Origin: Miscanthus floridulus
Lineage: Eukaryota; Streptophyta; Magnoliopsida; Poales; Poaceae
DNA: 64,000 nt
Direction of reading: 5' to 3'
Assembly (NCBI RefSeq): GCF_019320115.1
Contig: NC_089582.1
Coordinates: forward strand, 122,537,259 to 122,601,258
Each line of letters starts with the position of its first letter. Positions within the stretch are counted from its first letter, which is position 1. The notes beneath the pieces were generated by a model. It did not search any database, was not told the DNA's origin, and saw only the letters and a list, made by a program, of their open reading frames with translations. The position numbers and the translations under genes are program-made. Shown here in pieces: positions 11,739 through 23,712 of the stretch.

Positions 11739-14119
11739 ATGGCCATGGAGAAGGCCGCCTCCTTCCTCTCCTCCCTCCTAGGCGGCGGCGGCGGGGAGCC
11801 GGCGGCGACTGTCAAGTCTATCTTCATATACCCCATCAAGTCCTGCAGGGGCCTCGCCGTGCCACAGGCACCCATCGCCCCCACTGGTGCCATACCGTGC
11901 CTCCGCTCCGCGACCTGCTCTTCTCCATCCTCCATCCTCCATCCATGGCGTTCTTTTCCTCCCTGGGACGATGCCCGTGTGTCTAATCTGATGTTCCGTC
12001 GGCAGGGTTCCGGTGGGATCGGCAGTGGGTGGTGGTGAACGCCAAAGGGAGAGCATACACCCAGAGGGTGGAGCCCAAGCTCGCTCTGGTCCAGGTGGAG
12101 CTGCCGCTGGAGGCCTTCGCCGAGGACTGGCAGCCCACGCCCGACGACCACATGGGTATTGTTCGTTGGATTCATTTCTGATTATTCTCTCCGCGCCATT
12201 TTGCTACCTGTAATGGAATTAACTGTACAACCTGAATGGAACCAATTGATTATTGATGCCAAAAGGGAGAGCAGATTCTGCAGCTACTTTCCCTTGCCAT
12301 TTGTTCATGTACCAATTTCAGTGCCTCTCGCTCTTCATTGGGAATTCATGCTGATCGATCAGCAATTGTTAGCATTCATGTGCTGGAAAAGGTTCTTGCT
12401 CTGTTACATGCTTCCCAAGAATTTATCGGCTCATCCGCTCATGGATATGACATGGCAAGCACAGCCTCAGGATGTGCACGATTTGCACTTTGGTTTCTAT
12501 GTTTCTGTTTCAGAGGACACTCCGAAAGACAATTCTTATTCCCACTTCTCAAAATCTTGCAGTTATCAGAGCACCCGGAATGGACACGCTGAAGATACCT
12601 CTAGCAGCGGAACACACCACAATCGACGACGTCTCTGTGTGGGAGTGGTCTGGCTCTGCATATGACGAAGGGGCTGAAGCGGCCGAATGGTTCTCAACTT
12701 ACTTTAGGAAGCCAAGTCGACTAGTGCGCTTCAAAGAAGGTTCAGACATACATTTCGTCATTTCCCCTGGAATAGGTTTGCACGGTTACATGATCTTCTC
12801 TGTTGCTTATGGACAACGCTTGTTTTGCTGCGTTTGTTACAGCATCGGAAACTAGACCAACCGATCCAGATTTCGCCCAAGGTTACAAGATCACGTTTAC
12901 CGATTGCTTCCCATTTCTGATAGCCTCTCAGGTCACTTCATACTTCTATTCGGTTTTGTGACAAATGCCCTGTGTGAATGTTGCCAAACACAAAACTTGC
13001 ACCTCATAATGCACATTTCGTTGTACTGCAGGGCTCACTGGATGCACTAAATGAGATTCTTAAAGAACCTGTACCAATGAACCGCTTCAGACCAAAGTGA
13101 GCATCACGATTGTGCACCTGTAGTTATGTTTCCTGAGTAGATTTTTTTTTTCTACAGTTAGTTGCTTACTACTTGTGTCCTTACCTTCTTACTAAGCTGA
13201 TTCCTTTTGACAGTATTTTAGTGGATGGATGCCACCCATACTCAGAGGACCTGTGGAAAACCATAAAGATAAACAACCTAACATTCCTAGGTGTGAAGTT
13301 ATGCAACCGCTGCAAGGTAAGATACCCCCTCGGATTGCTACTCTTCTAGCTTCAAAGGTGATCATGCAGTTTATATCTGAAAGGGAACATGATAGCTGAT
13401 GAAAATAAATTAGTTGTTCAACAAGCTGGCTGTATGGTTTGATGTTTAACTACTTACTTGTGTTATAATCTAATACTGATCAACTTTAATGTCTCATCAT
13501 TGTCTATTAAGTACTTATCCTGTAAGTCGATTTATCCTAGCTGTAGACTTTAGTACGGTTATTAGTTTATTTATTATTTGTGGACTTGAAGTGACCATTA
13601 TAAAAATGAAAAATAATTTGTTGCAGTGATGTTCTTTTCCTGGAACATAGAATTGACAAAATGGATACAAATCATACAGTGATGTGCTTGTTTACTTCAG
13701 CAAGCCAATACATACAAAATTATCATTTGCTTAGCTATTGTGTTGGCTAATTCAGGTGCCAACCATTAATCAAGAGAATGGAATACCTGGCACTGAACCA
13801 ACTGAAACTCTACTGACATTTCGGTCCGACCAAGTGCTTCGTCCAAGCCACAAAAATAAACGACAGGTATTTGTCTTATGCAGCCCATCCTCATATTATC
13901 TGCTTAGTCTGTTAAGGAATTGTCTGTGGCCTTGGAAGTTGCTAAGGTGCAGGATCGCTGACAACGGAACGTTTTTATTGATTTTTCTAGGTGTACTTTG
14001 GGCAGAATTTAGTCTGCAAGGAATCTCTATCAGGTAAGTGCAAAGGAAAGATCATCAAGGTTGGCGATCCAGTTTATGTTCTGCAGGCGTTCGCTTCTTC
14101 TAATGAAGCCCCAGCCTGA
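11739..14119 (+). CDS. MOSC-domain protein, mARC-like molybdenum enzyme (intact tandem copy)
   Basis: Eight exons: 11739-11886, 12006-12155, 12563-12739, 12843-12931, 13032-13096, 13214-13316, 13756-13866 and 13991-14119, all GT-AG. The joined frame has 323 codons plus TGA. An N-terminal MOSC beta-barrel region starts at YPIKSCRG (about residue 30). It is followed by KGRAYTQRVEPKLALV, a mid region with TIDDVSVWEWSGSAYDEG, and the MOSC domain with NRFRPN, DGCHPY, a C-x-R-C pair (Cys240 and Cys243) and a C-terminal IKVGDPVYVLQ. By family knowledge, the second cysteine corresponds to the Mo-cofactor ligand of mitochondrial amidoxime-reducing component proteins, which reduce N-hydroxylated compounds with cytochrome b5 partners. 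The start ATG at 11739 is in AGCCATGG context; a second in-frame ATG two codons later is an alternative. The upstream copy at 5569-8060 is a pseudogene, so this is the only functional copy seen here. Confidence 0.9.
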
Positions 14120-14600
14120 TTCAGGGCTAAAACTAGTGACAGTGTGTTCAAGAGAAGTGAGTTTGTTATGTGCCCTGGAGAAACAAAATCAGTAGGCTGT
14201 TAAAACTATCAGATGAGACAATAAAACACTTCCCACTGCACACTAGTTATAATTAGCTGTACCTTCATCAAGGACTTATTTACCACTATGATATTACATA
14301 CCTTATTCATCAGAATAATACAAAACAATAAGAAGTACCAAAAAAAGGGTGTTAGAAGACTCTGTCTAAATAGGATGGAATGGATGGCTGATGGAGTCTT
14401 TTATACCCTATACAAAATCAGTGATCCACTGCAAGTTCCTTCAGTAACATCAGAACAGCATGTACCTCTAGTTCGTCGGATCTTCAGTAAATGTTTTATC
14501 CTACTTCGAAAGCTTTTCAGGGCTTTAGGCCACAGTTGATAGGTAAAGAAATTGTCACAGGAACAGTGCAGTCGCTGCCTTGTAGGTGGGACTGGCCTGA
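14120..14600. other. Convergent intergenic gap, 3' UTRs
   Basis: Lies between the 3' end of the plus-strand MOSC gene and the 3' end of the minus-strand X8 gene. No coding exon is recognised; it presumably holds both 3' UTRs. Confidence 0.4.
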
Positions 14601-16566
14601 TCACATCAAAATGTAGTGGCAGCCACCATAGCCTGAAAAGGAGAATGCATACATGTTTTACATTACATGCATTGAGCTGAAGAATTTGTGAATTTGTTAT
14701 TGAATTTAGACGCACATATGCATTGCAAGTAGAAGTAATTATCTAGTACGGTGTACTACTGATTACTGAACAACGTTGGAGTAGGAGATGACTTACTGGG
14801 GTCCTTGGGGATGAGCATGGCGGTGCCGCCGAAGTCGCAGGTGGCGCCGTTGGCCTTGGTGCGCTGCCAGTGGCTGTTGAAGGCGAAGGAGGCATGCGCC
14901 AGCATGGTGTTCGGCCGGAAGCACAGGCCCGACGGCAGGATCGAGTCGCAGTCCACCCCCGAGCCGCAGGCGTAGTCCATGGCCTGCTGCACGATGGGGC
15001 CCGGCACCGACGGCTTCGCCACGCACCACTCCGAGCCCGTCGTCCCCGGCGACGGCGTCGCGAACGGGGGCGGGAACACCACCGGCGGCAGGAAGCCGCC
15101 TCCCGGGGAGGGGACGGCCGGGGCCCCCGGCGGCTCCGTCGCGAACTCTGGCGGGCCAGGCACGACCGCCGGCGGCTCCGGCGCGTACTCCGGCGGGCTC
15201 GGGACGGACCCAGGTGGTTCCGGCGCGTACTCCGGCGGGCTCGGGACGATCCCAGGCGGTTCCGGCGCGTACTCCGGAGGGCTGGGGATGATCCCGGGCG
15301 GATACGGCGAGTAGATTGGCGGGCTCGGCACGTACGTCGGCGGCTCCGGCGCGTTGTACGCCGGTGGGCTCGGCACGTAGGTCGGTGGCTCCGGTGCGTA
15401 CTCCGGCGGGCTTGGGACGTAGGTTGGTGGCTCCGGTGCGTACTCCGGCGGGCTTGGGACGTAGGTTGGTGGCTCTGGCGCGTACTCCGGCGGGCCTGGG
15501 ACGTAGGTTGGTGGCTCTGGCGCGTACTCCGGTGGGCTCGGCACAATGCTCGGCGGCGTTGGGTTCGGTGAGATCTCCGGTGGACTCGGTGCGATTTCCG
15601 GCGGGCTCGGTGAGCTCTCCGGTGGGCTTGGCGTGATCTCTGGTGGGCTCGGCGAGATTTCAGGTGGGCTAGGATATGGAGCGACCTCTGGTGGGCTGGG
15701 CGTGACTTCTGGTGGGCTTGGGTAAATGATGGGCGGGAGCGGCGTAACCGTGGGCGGTGGGCTCGGCGCGATCTCTGGTGGGGTCGGTGATATCTCTGGT
15801 GGGCTAGGTGAGATTTCGGGCGGGCTCGGTGATATCTCTGGCGGGCTCGGTGAGATTTCGGGTGGGCTGGGACTGGGATACGGCGCGACCTCTGGTGGGC
15901 TAGGAGTGACTTCTGGTGGGCTTGGGTAAACGACGGGCGGGAGCGGCGCAACCGTGGGCGGCGGGCTTGGGCTGATGTACGGCGGAGGGTATTCTATCTC
16001 CGGTGGCGGCGGGGATGAGTAGACGAAGGCCGGCGCCGGGACGGTGGTCGCCTTCGGAGGAGGCGGCGGCGCGTCCGGAGTGAGGACACATTTGGGAGAG
16101 CCGGGAGGAGGAGGAGGGGGCTTTGATGGTGTGAACACCTCGGCGTAGGGAGGCATGACCGGCGTGCTGTAGTAAGAGTAGTGGCCAAGCAGCATCTTCT
16201 CTGGCCTCAGCACTCTTGCACCTGCCCAATCAAATTTACTGTTAGTCACCTGGTCATCTGATAATCCATACTCCTTGTCACCAAATCAAAGAGAAGAAAA
16301 CGTATGGAACGAGCAAGCAATGGCTGAAGCTTGCTTACTCAAGGAGTGATACTAACGAACGAATCTTTTAACGGTCATGTCACAGTAGGCAGTGCAACAA
16401 GATACAGTAGCATGGAAGAAGAAGAAGAAGATGGAGCCTACATACCACCGCATTGCGCGAGGAAGGCGAAGGCGGCGAAGAAGACGAAGAGCAGCCGCAA
16501 CGGGGGCAGCAGGTACGCGGTGCTCTCCTCCATGGCGTACATGGGGCTCTCAACGGATGGACGCAT
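14601..16566 (-). CDS. Proline-rich cell-wall protein with C-terminal X8 (CBM43) domain
   Basis: Three minus-strand exons: 16566-16446, 16221-14797 and 14632-14601, joined frame 525 aa. The start at 16566 lies in GCCGCCATGC context; an internal Met nine codons in is possible. The N-terminus has a hydrophobic signal-like segment (LRLLFVFFAAFAFLAQC, about residues 23-39). Residues of about 60-410 are a Pro-rich region with many PSPPEI/V/Y repeats (PSPPEISPSPPEISPSPP; later YAPEPPTYVPSPPE units). The last ~90 residues are an X8 domain: WCVAKP, YACGSGVDCDSILPSG, CFRPN, HASFAFNSHWQ, ATCDFGG, and GGCHYI supplied by the 32-bp last exon, giving the six cysteines of the family. X8 domains bind callose/beta-1,3-glucan. 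There is no GPI-anchor tail after the domain, so the protein is predicted secreted or wall-bound. Confidence 0.88.
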
Positions 16567-16960
16567 GGCGGCCGTAGCTCCGGAGTTGTTATAGTGGCCA
16601 TGCCCCAGACCCGGTTAAACAGCGGCGACAAAAAAAGCGTAAAGCAGAGCAAGATGCGAGTGAAGCGAGCAGTGAAACAGTGACCGGAGACTGAGGCGTG
16701 TGTGAGCTTTGGAGCAAGCGTAGCTCGCCGAGGGCTGGGTAAAAGCGTCGTCCTAAAGGAGTGATTCGACTGCCGGCCGGTCGCCCTTTTCTCCTTTGGC
16801 AATCTTGGCACAAATGCTTGCTTCGTGCTCGTGCCCAGAGAACTGCAGATTGGGAGGCCTTGCTACCCCTTTCCATTTGCTTGGGTCTCACTCAAGATAG
16901 GCCCCACTCAGAACTGAGCACAGCATGCGGGGTGTAAACGTTGTGACCTGCGAGTCTCTA

Positions 16961-17246
16961 GGGCCACATGTTTAGTTTCCCAAATTCTAGAATTTGGCAT
17001 TATGTAAAAAAAAGATTCTCCGTCACATCAAACTTGCGGTACATGCATGGAGTACTAAATGTTGACGAAATCAAAAACTAATTGCACAGTTTGGTTGTAC
17101 TTTACGAGACGAACGTTTTGAGTCTAATTAGTCAACGATGAGATAATTATTACCAAATAAAAACAAAATGCTACAGTACACAACGGTGTGGCTACAGTAC
17201 CTGGGATTTCCGCCGGCGCCGAATCAGGGCCGAACTAAACGCGGCC
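16961..17246. mobile_element. MITE related to the copies at 7685 and 9326
   Basis: The ends read GGGCCACATGTTTAGTTTCC and AACTAAACGCGGCC, with CTA/TAG at the flanks. It shares interior motifs 'ccgtcacatcaaac', 'catgcatggagtactaaat', 'acgagacgaacgttttgagtc' and 'tgctacag'. The right part has about 40 extra GC-rich bases (17180-17225) compared with the other copies. It sits about 400 bp upstream of the X8 gene's start. Confidence 0.75.
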
Positions 17247-17796
17247 TAGGATGTATAACTTTCACATTCTTGAAAGGTACCTGGAGCCATTAATCAATCA
17301 AATAAATAACTAGCATATGCCACTGGGGGGAAAAATTGTTCCGCCATGTTAACGGTTGAAGAACGAATAACCAAAGTAGTGGAAGGATATTCCAAGATCG
17401 CATCATACTCAATACTGTAGGGACAAAAATATTAAATCCGGTAACATTTTTAAGTTTGCTTTCCTGACAATGCACACCGTTAGGGTTCAATTGGCAATAA
17501 CACATCACCAGGTTGCAATCGTGCAGAAATTGCTGTGCTCATCAGCAGATTCCCAATGAGGTGACAATTGGACCAAAATAACTCCTAAGGGCTACAAATT
17601 CATTTTCTTCTCGCTGTTGGAAACATAGAAGAACAAACGCTGGACACTCCAAGTCAGAAACAACACATTGCTTTTAACTGCAGCAACTCCATTCGCTAAC
17701 TAAATGAACAGGACCGACTGCTGCACAGCGATACGAGCACAGACGAGTCCTTTGGTGACTGCAAGGGGGGTAATCTACCAACAAAGCCCAGCTTCT
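17247..17796. other. Intergenic sequence 3' of the SUF4-like gene
   Basis: AT-balanced sequence without recognisable exons. The part next to 17797 is likely the 3' UTR of the minus-strand zinc-finger gene. Confidence 0.4.
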
Positions 17797-20700
17797 TCAT
17801 AGGGCCATGCGTCCTGCCAGCCGACTCTCTGATATTCTTCGATCAATTGCTGCGTCAACAGAGTTCATCTGTTCATAGAAATTGTGAAACAACAAACTTG
17901 GTGTTAGATATGGTTGGTGCCTCTGGAACAAAGATTCAAGCAGAGCATCTCAGACTCACTAGCCAAATGAAAGCTGACCTGGAGCAAAACTCTTGCCACA
18001 TTCTCGACCAAACTTAAGCTACAATAAATGCTACCGTATTGGCAGAACCTCAGCCACCTAGTTTTGCTACAAACCCATATTTGCATGCAGTGAATTGGCA
18101 ATGAATAAAATTAATGCTTCAATTGAAATTAAATACATACATATTTGCCAGCTGTCCAGGGCTTGGTCGATAACCCTCAAGCCATTAGCATAGCACCACG
18201 AAATTAGTCAGATTATAGAAAACTTACTAGGAAGAACGATGTAAATACCTACTTGGAACTCCTGATGTGCGCGAAATCAGCAGGATATAGGTGACCAATC
18301 GACACAACAGAGACATTGTGAAAATGTAAAAAAGTGGCATAGAATATGAACCGTCTCAGACTCACATATGCTATGACTGGATGAGACTATTTCATATTTC
18401 CCCTAAAACATTCAAGAATTACATGCCCTCGAGTCATTGACAAGTTCACAATTCAGTACATTGTGAGCGTGCTAAAAATTTAAAGTGAAAAATGAAAGGG
18501 GCAATTGTATACATGGAAGTATGGAACACAAGAGAATTGGTTGTGAGGTACTGTTTTAATTTGCATTTAAGTAATTGGCTAAAAAGAATTGTTTATATTA
18601 TCAAATGCATCAATTATGTCCATAGCAGATACCAATGAAAAGAAATGGGCAAGTTCATATATCACAAACAAATCAAGAGTAGCAAAAACCTTCCAAGATG
18701 TTTGCTCACTCCTTATGCACAAGTATATAACGCAAAATGCATGGTTCATAGCATCACTAAATGTCTAAATGCAACAAACTGAGGTGAGCCACCACCACTC
18801 CAGAACACAAAATCTATGATCCCAAGCATGTTGGGCCAAAACAAACAATGAAGGCAGCCGCTCAAAGTCCATGTTCAGGATAACAAAAATGCCTTTGAAT
18901 TCTGCAACAACCTAATATTAGAAATCATCCTACTACCCCTACAATGAACTGCCCATATGAGTACAGCACCAAAGAAGATACAATCATGCATAGGTAAGAA
19001 TTGGTTGGACGCGTCAAAATACCATCTCACTATTGCTCAGCAACTGCAGATTGAGCAATTGAACCCCCTTCTGTTTGAGAAACTACAATAATAGTAGAAA
19101 CATAAAAAACACAACTTACCTGGCTAGTTTCATCATGCACCTGATACTTGGGTAACGCCAACCTTCTTTCCTCCTACAGAAGCATTTGAGATTATTCACA
19201 TTTCAGTCATATATCACCATAATGCACCAAAAGCACAAGTAACCTAAAAGACCAAGAGATACCAGTTAGAAGCATACCATTGACATTGCTTCATCATCCC
19301 ACACCAGATAGACCTCATTCGTAGCTGGTTGGGCACCGGACGCCTTATTGTTGGACACTGCAGGTGCAGATCCAACTGCTGGACCTCCAGTGCCTGAGCA
19401 GATGGATGCACATGTAAGTTTACTGAGAGCATACCTTGCACCATGGGCAAAAACACATACGAGATAGACAAGCATCATTCACCTTAAGTCTCAAATGACA
19501 ATATCGAAATTATAAAGTAACAAGGACAACATAAAGTACATTTGCTGTTGAACTAATTTTTCTTTCAGGAACAGAAAAATCAAAGGCATTTTAAGATAAC
19601 ATAGGAACATATTTATGTTCATTTTTTATTTCTTCTGCACAAATTCAACAATCCCTGGGTGGAAGTCACAATATTTGCAGACAACAAATGAAAATATACC
19701 ACATTGCAGTGCATTGACATAGGAATGGTTTTAAGATCAACATACCTTGGTTGTTGGCTCCATATCCAATTCCTGCAGCACCAACTGCTGCTGGAGAACT
19801 TGCCGGGATGGTTCCAGGTGCCACAGATGCTAAAAATGGGGAATTTGCAGCTCCATTGACAGCTGAAGTGTTAACAGGAAACAAAGGCTGGGAAACCTGA
19901 GGAGCAACAGGTGAAGGTACTCCTGGAGGGGCCATAGGAAACGATGTTTGAAGTACATTAGCAGGTGCTGATGTCATAGGAGTAGGCACATTCTGAATAG
20001 GAAATAGTGGCTGTTGTGGCGGGAGCCCAGCAACCACTGGAGCAACTGAAACTGCTGGTTGTTGTGGATATGCTGGTTGTTGCGGATACCAAGCTTGTGC
20101 TGGTGGACCAGGCCAAATTGGAGGCCGAGCCATCAAAGGATTAAGTGCAGGATTATAGCTGCCAGCAAATGTGAAAGATTTAGAACATTTCCAAAGTGAG
20201 TGCACACAATGGTTACATACAGAATGGGGAACAGAAACATTAAATTGGTGCAAGTAGGCAGGAGGAAATAGAGACCATACATTGGAGGTGCCACACCATA
20301 AGCTGGTCGCGGAGGAAATGCCATGCCTAGCGAATTAGGCATAATAACAGGCCTTACCTGTGGCACTTCTACTTTGGCTACCTTTGCTGAAGGATCCTCC
20401 TCTGCACGTGAAACAGATGTCAGGTGAAGGGGAAAATTTATAATGCTCTTTCTGGAATGATACATAATAGCAAGTTCAGCTCTTAAATTCAATTTATTTC
20501 CCGTGCATGTATAATTTAATTATATTTTCTCTATCTGAGCCTTATATGCAGCTAGGGTAGTCCAGAAACGTACAATTTGTAGTGATTTCCTAGTGGTAAG
20601 GAGAACAAAACAACTGCTACTATGAAAAAAAATTAAACTACAGAAACGGTGCCCTTCTAGATTCATCACAGTTTTCAGCACTCTCCGGTCATCCAAAAAC

Positions 20701-21651
20701 GTAAGGAAACATTTTACAGCAGAGAAATCGCCATACCTTCTCCGTAATGAGCAGCCAATACATGTGCAGGAATTCCCTGCATTCCAAATATCTCTATCTC
20801 TGTTGATTCCCTATCAGGCTTTGCATTAGGAACCCTGTAGCAAAAAATAAGTAACAGGTTAGAATTGTTACCAGTGCAAAGGTTGTACTTGAAAATAGAA
20901 CTGCACTGTTGTCAGAGTAGCAATTAATCGATATATACCAACACACTAGCATATTCATAAATAACAACACGCTAGAATGAAATATGACATTAATCAATAA
21001 AACAAGCAAAACATCAAAGTATAACACCCTATGCTCACAAGTATTCAATCATGAAAACCATGAGCATGATGGGATCCTAACACAAGCATATCATCCAGGT
21101 TCCAGAATCACACTCTACCTTTCTCGGTAAGAAGCCTCTCAGGCCATAATAAAAGTTAAAAGGGATAGCTGACAAGCATTAATATCGTAATAATACTAGG
21201 AATTTCTGGATGCACAGACGTTATTTTTTTTCAAAATTCAACTGTCAGTAAGGCGCACGTGCAATCCATCCACTACACTACACCCCGCCAACAACAAGGG
21301 GATACCAATAGATCAAAACAAGCTACGCAGCACCGTTATGGGGCGGCGTGCTGGGGATTAGCAGAGCTAGCTCCCCTATCTAATCAGCCGCGCCGGATCG
21401 AGGCGGGCGCAGATCGAGGAGGGGAAGAGCAGAAGAGGGGGACGGGGAGGCAGTTCTCACTTGGTCACGGACTCCTTGTGGACCTGGAGGACGTGTATGG
21501 ACATGCCCGAGGCGGTAGAGAGCTTCTTGTGGCAGACGTGGCACTTGAAGTGCTTGGCCTTCTGGTGCTGGACGAGGATCTTCTCGTCGTCGAACTCGCG
21601 GTCGCAGTAGTAGCAGAAGACCTTGTCGACGCGCTTCTTCTTCTTCCCCAT
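17797..21651 (-). CDS. SUF4/BuGZ-like C2H2 zinc-finger protein
   Basis: Seven minus-strand exons with GT-AG borders: 21651-21461, 20834-20737, 20401-20281, 20158-19746, 19393-19278, 19173-19120 and 17868-17797; joined frame 354 aa. The N-terminus [20 protein letters not shown] starts two BED/C2H2-like fingers (C13, C16, H29, H34 and C37, C40, H53, H58). Then come the conserved [14 protein letters not shown], a Pro/Gln/Ala-rich middle ([30 protein letters not shown]), an acidic [17 protein letters not shown] segment (compare the GLEBS-type segment of BuGZ), and a C-terminal [20 protein letters not shown]. Length and order match SUPPRESSOR OF FRIGIDA 4 (about 367 aa in Arabidopsis). That protein activates FLC there, while its animal homologue BuGZ binds Bub3. 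The role in a grass is inferred only at family level. Intron 6 is about 1.25 kb. A nest of transposons begins about 380 bp upstream of the start codon. Confidence 0.93.
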
Positions 21652-22030
21652 CGGACGCCCTTCGATGTGTGAGTCCCCCTCTCCCTCCCTCCCTTGGGCG
21701 GTGGCGGGCGGCGGCGCGTCGGGGTCTAAGGTAGGTTAGGGTTTCGGCGAGAAGTTGCGGGCGGCAGCGGTCAGGGAGGGGAGGAAGAAGGCGAGGGCGA
21801 GACGTCTCGGTCTCGGCTCTCGGCTCTCGGCTCTCGGCTCGTGCGGGCTTGGTTGGTGTGGGTCGGTCGGTGCGAAATTGGAGAGGGGTTGTTTGCAAAT
21901 ATCATGCGGAGGGTGGGGTCCCGGTCGGTTACGGGACCTGACGTGTGGGGCAGCACGTGAGCTTTTCCTATCATTTTTATGGTGCGGCTCTTGAGAGAAA
22001 AATCCTTACATTTCTGATGATGATTATATA
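21652..22030. promoter_or_regulatory. Upstream region of the SUF4-like gene
   Basis: GC-rich leader immediately upstream of the ATG (21652-21900) with a short CTCGGCT microrepeat ('ggctctcggctctcggctctcgg' type) at about 21810-21840. No clear TATA box was identified on the minus strand. The region is truncated at 22031 by the LINE/MULE nest, so any distal promoter lies 27 kb away at or beyond 49072. Confidence 0.45.
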
Positions 22031-22061
22031 AAAAAGTTAAATGCCTTTCTAGTCTAGTTTT
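22031..22061. repeat. Target-site duplication of the nested LINE (left copy)
   Basis: 31 bases (aaaaagttaaatgc... to ...tctagtctagtttt) repeat at 49041-49071 with a single mismatch (c/t). The duplication brackets the whole 27-kb nest. The A-run at its start may partly belong to the LINE tail at the right copy. Confidence 0.88.
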
Positions 22062-22596
22062 GGGACCTCCTGAGGAGGCTCTGTTTAATTACACAGGACC
22101 AGAATGGACACTAGTCCTTTTAAATACTGTCAACAAAGAGGCAAGAGCTAAATTGATCTTCTTTTTTGGAGAACCTGGCACCTCAGAAAATGATATCATC
22201 TTCGGGAAAAGAGAAAGTCATATATCTGCTTCAGTAGAATTCCTTCAGAATTATATCGCTCTGATGAAACCAAACAACAATCTGCCAGCACTTGGAAAGG
22301 GCAAAGAAATCAGTAATACAGGGCATGTAGAACACTACTCTGTTCCTCGGTATGACATAAAAGATAAAGTTCCTTGGTCGCCACCTTCCCCGATTGGATA
22401 AAACTAAATGTGGATGCAGGTTTCGACCCCCTCTCCGGTCATGCCGGCCTTGGTTTCATTACAAGGAACCATATGGGCGAGGTTATTCTTTGGATGGTCA
22501 AGCGATCAACTATGCAAGCCGGCTGAAGAAGCGGAATGTCTAGCTGCGTGGATGGGTCTAAAACACACACTACCTTTGTGGAAAGGGTGCCTCTGG
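22062..22596 (+). pseudogene. 5'-truncated LINE, RNase H domain, left part
   Basis: The translated sequence includes GPPEEALFNYTGPEWTLVLL and then, after a frameshift near 22395, KLNVDAGFDPLSGHAGLGFI, typical of the RNase H domain appended to plant L1-type LINEs. A further shift leads into AEEAECLAAWMGLKHTLPLW. The catalytic D (NVDA) and E (AEEAE) are recognisable. The coding sequence is cut at 22588-22596 (TGCCTCTGG) by the MULE and resumes at 48756. The endonuclease and reverse transcriptase parts are absent, so the element was 5'-truncated on insertion. Confidence 0.82.
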
Positions 22597-22780
22597 TTGG
22601 AATCGAACCCGAATTTTTTACATTTTAGCTCTTTTTTGAAAGTTTCTCACAAATAGACCCCTGGAGGAAAGATTTCAGAATATGGACCCTTAGCTCGGCG
22701 CCATTGATGCTGGCGCTGAGCTCTTGGGCTCGACGCGAACGCGGAGGGTGACATGGCAGGGAGCTCGGCGCCAGTCACTC
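22597..22780 (+). repeat. MULE left terminal inverted repeat
   Basis: About 184 bp; the complement of 48536-48755 with modest divergence and small indels. The outermost ~15 bp of the two ends are the least similar, so the exact tip is uncertain by a few bases. Confidence 0.8.
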
Positions 22781-23712
22781 TCTTCCTCTCCCTCTCTCGC
22801 CGACTGGTGCCGAGCCTTTATTACCTATGGGCCCCGCCCCTCTCTTCCTCTCCCTCTCTCGCCCTAGCAGAGCCGAGCGTCGCCGCCGCCGCCGCCCGCG
22901 CCCGCGCCTCCACCGCCCGCCCTTGCCCGTGACGCGCCCACGCCTTGAGGCCGCCCCGCGACGCGCCACCGTGAACGGCCCGCGCCCCGCTGCTGTCGCG
23001 CCTCGACGTGCAGGAGCGTCGCGCCCTGCGGCCGCACCGCCCCCCGACCACGCGCGTTGCCTGTGGCTGGCAGCCCGCGCTGCGGCCAGCGCCCCTCCGC
23101 CCGGGCCCCGGTCCCCTCGCCGGTTCCTGCGCCCGCGCCACGCCCTCTCCTCACCTTGGCCTCGCCCCGCCTTACCGCCCTCCACCACTGGCCTCGGCCG
23201 CGGCCGTCGTGCCTCCCGTGCCCGTCGAGCCGGACTCGCCGCGCGCCACCGCGGACCCCGCCACCTGCAGCGGCCGGCCGTGCCACCGCCAACCTGGATC
23301 GTCGACCTGACCCACGCCCATCTTCCGCTGCGACTCCGTCAACGTCCGTGGATCAGTCGTTGGAAAGGCAAAAATTATGAATATGCAATGTACCTACTTA
23401 GTTGGCATTTGTTATTTACTAATTAATGTGATGACTCGGGTAGTTGATTTAGTTAGTGGTCTAGTGAGATATATATATAGATAGATAGAAACATAGATAC
23501 ATTGGTACATAGATATAGTTAGATAGCTACTTAGATATGTAGTTACATATTTAGTTAACTAAATATGATCTAGCTATTTAGTGAGTACACTGTATATATA
23601 TACGTAGTTATTATCTTATTTACTTAGTTTGTAGTTAGAAAGTACTTGTTAGGTACTATCTATCGTCTAATTTGAACTAAAGAACATGTGTTTCGTTGCA
23701 TATTTAAACTAG
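22781..23712. other. MULE subterminal leader: GC-rich block then GATA-like microsatellite
   Basis: 22830-23340 is very GC-rich and open in several frames on both strands, but no domain is recognised; it may be a captured host fragment or a CpG-rich leader. 23460-23560 is an AT-rich tract with 'atagatag'/'acatag' repeats. The transposase start follows at 23713. Confidence 0.5.

Noticed and set aside
14743..15951. A 402-codon Arg/Ser/His-rich minus-strand frame and long plus-strand frames over the X8 gene
   Set aside because: They are other registers of the repetitive Pro-rich exon (14797-16221); only the X8 frame has domain motifs, splice continuity and the six cysteines.
22775..23426. Long open frames on both strands in the GC-rich block
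   Set aside because: Stops are rare in any frame at this composition; the products are low-complexity Arg/Ala/Pro with no domain and no shared start context.
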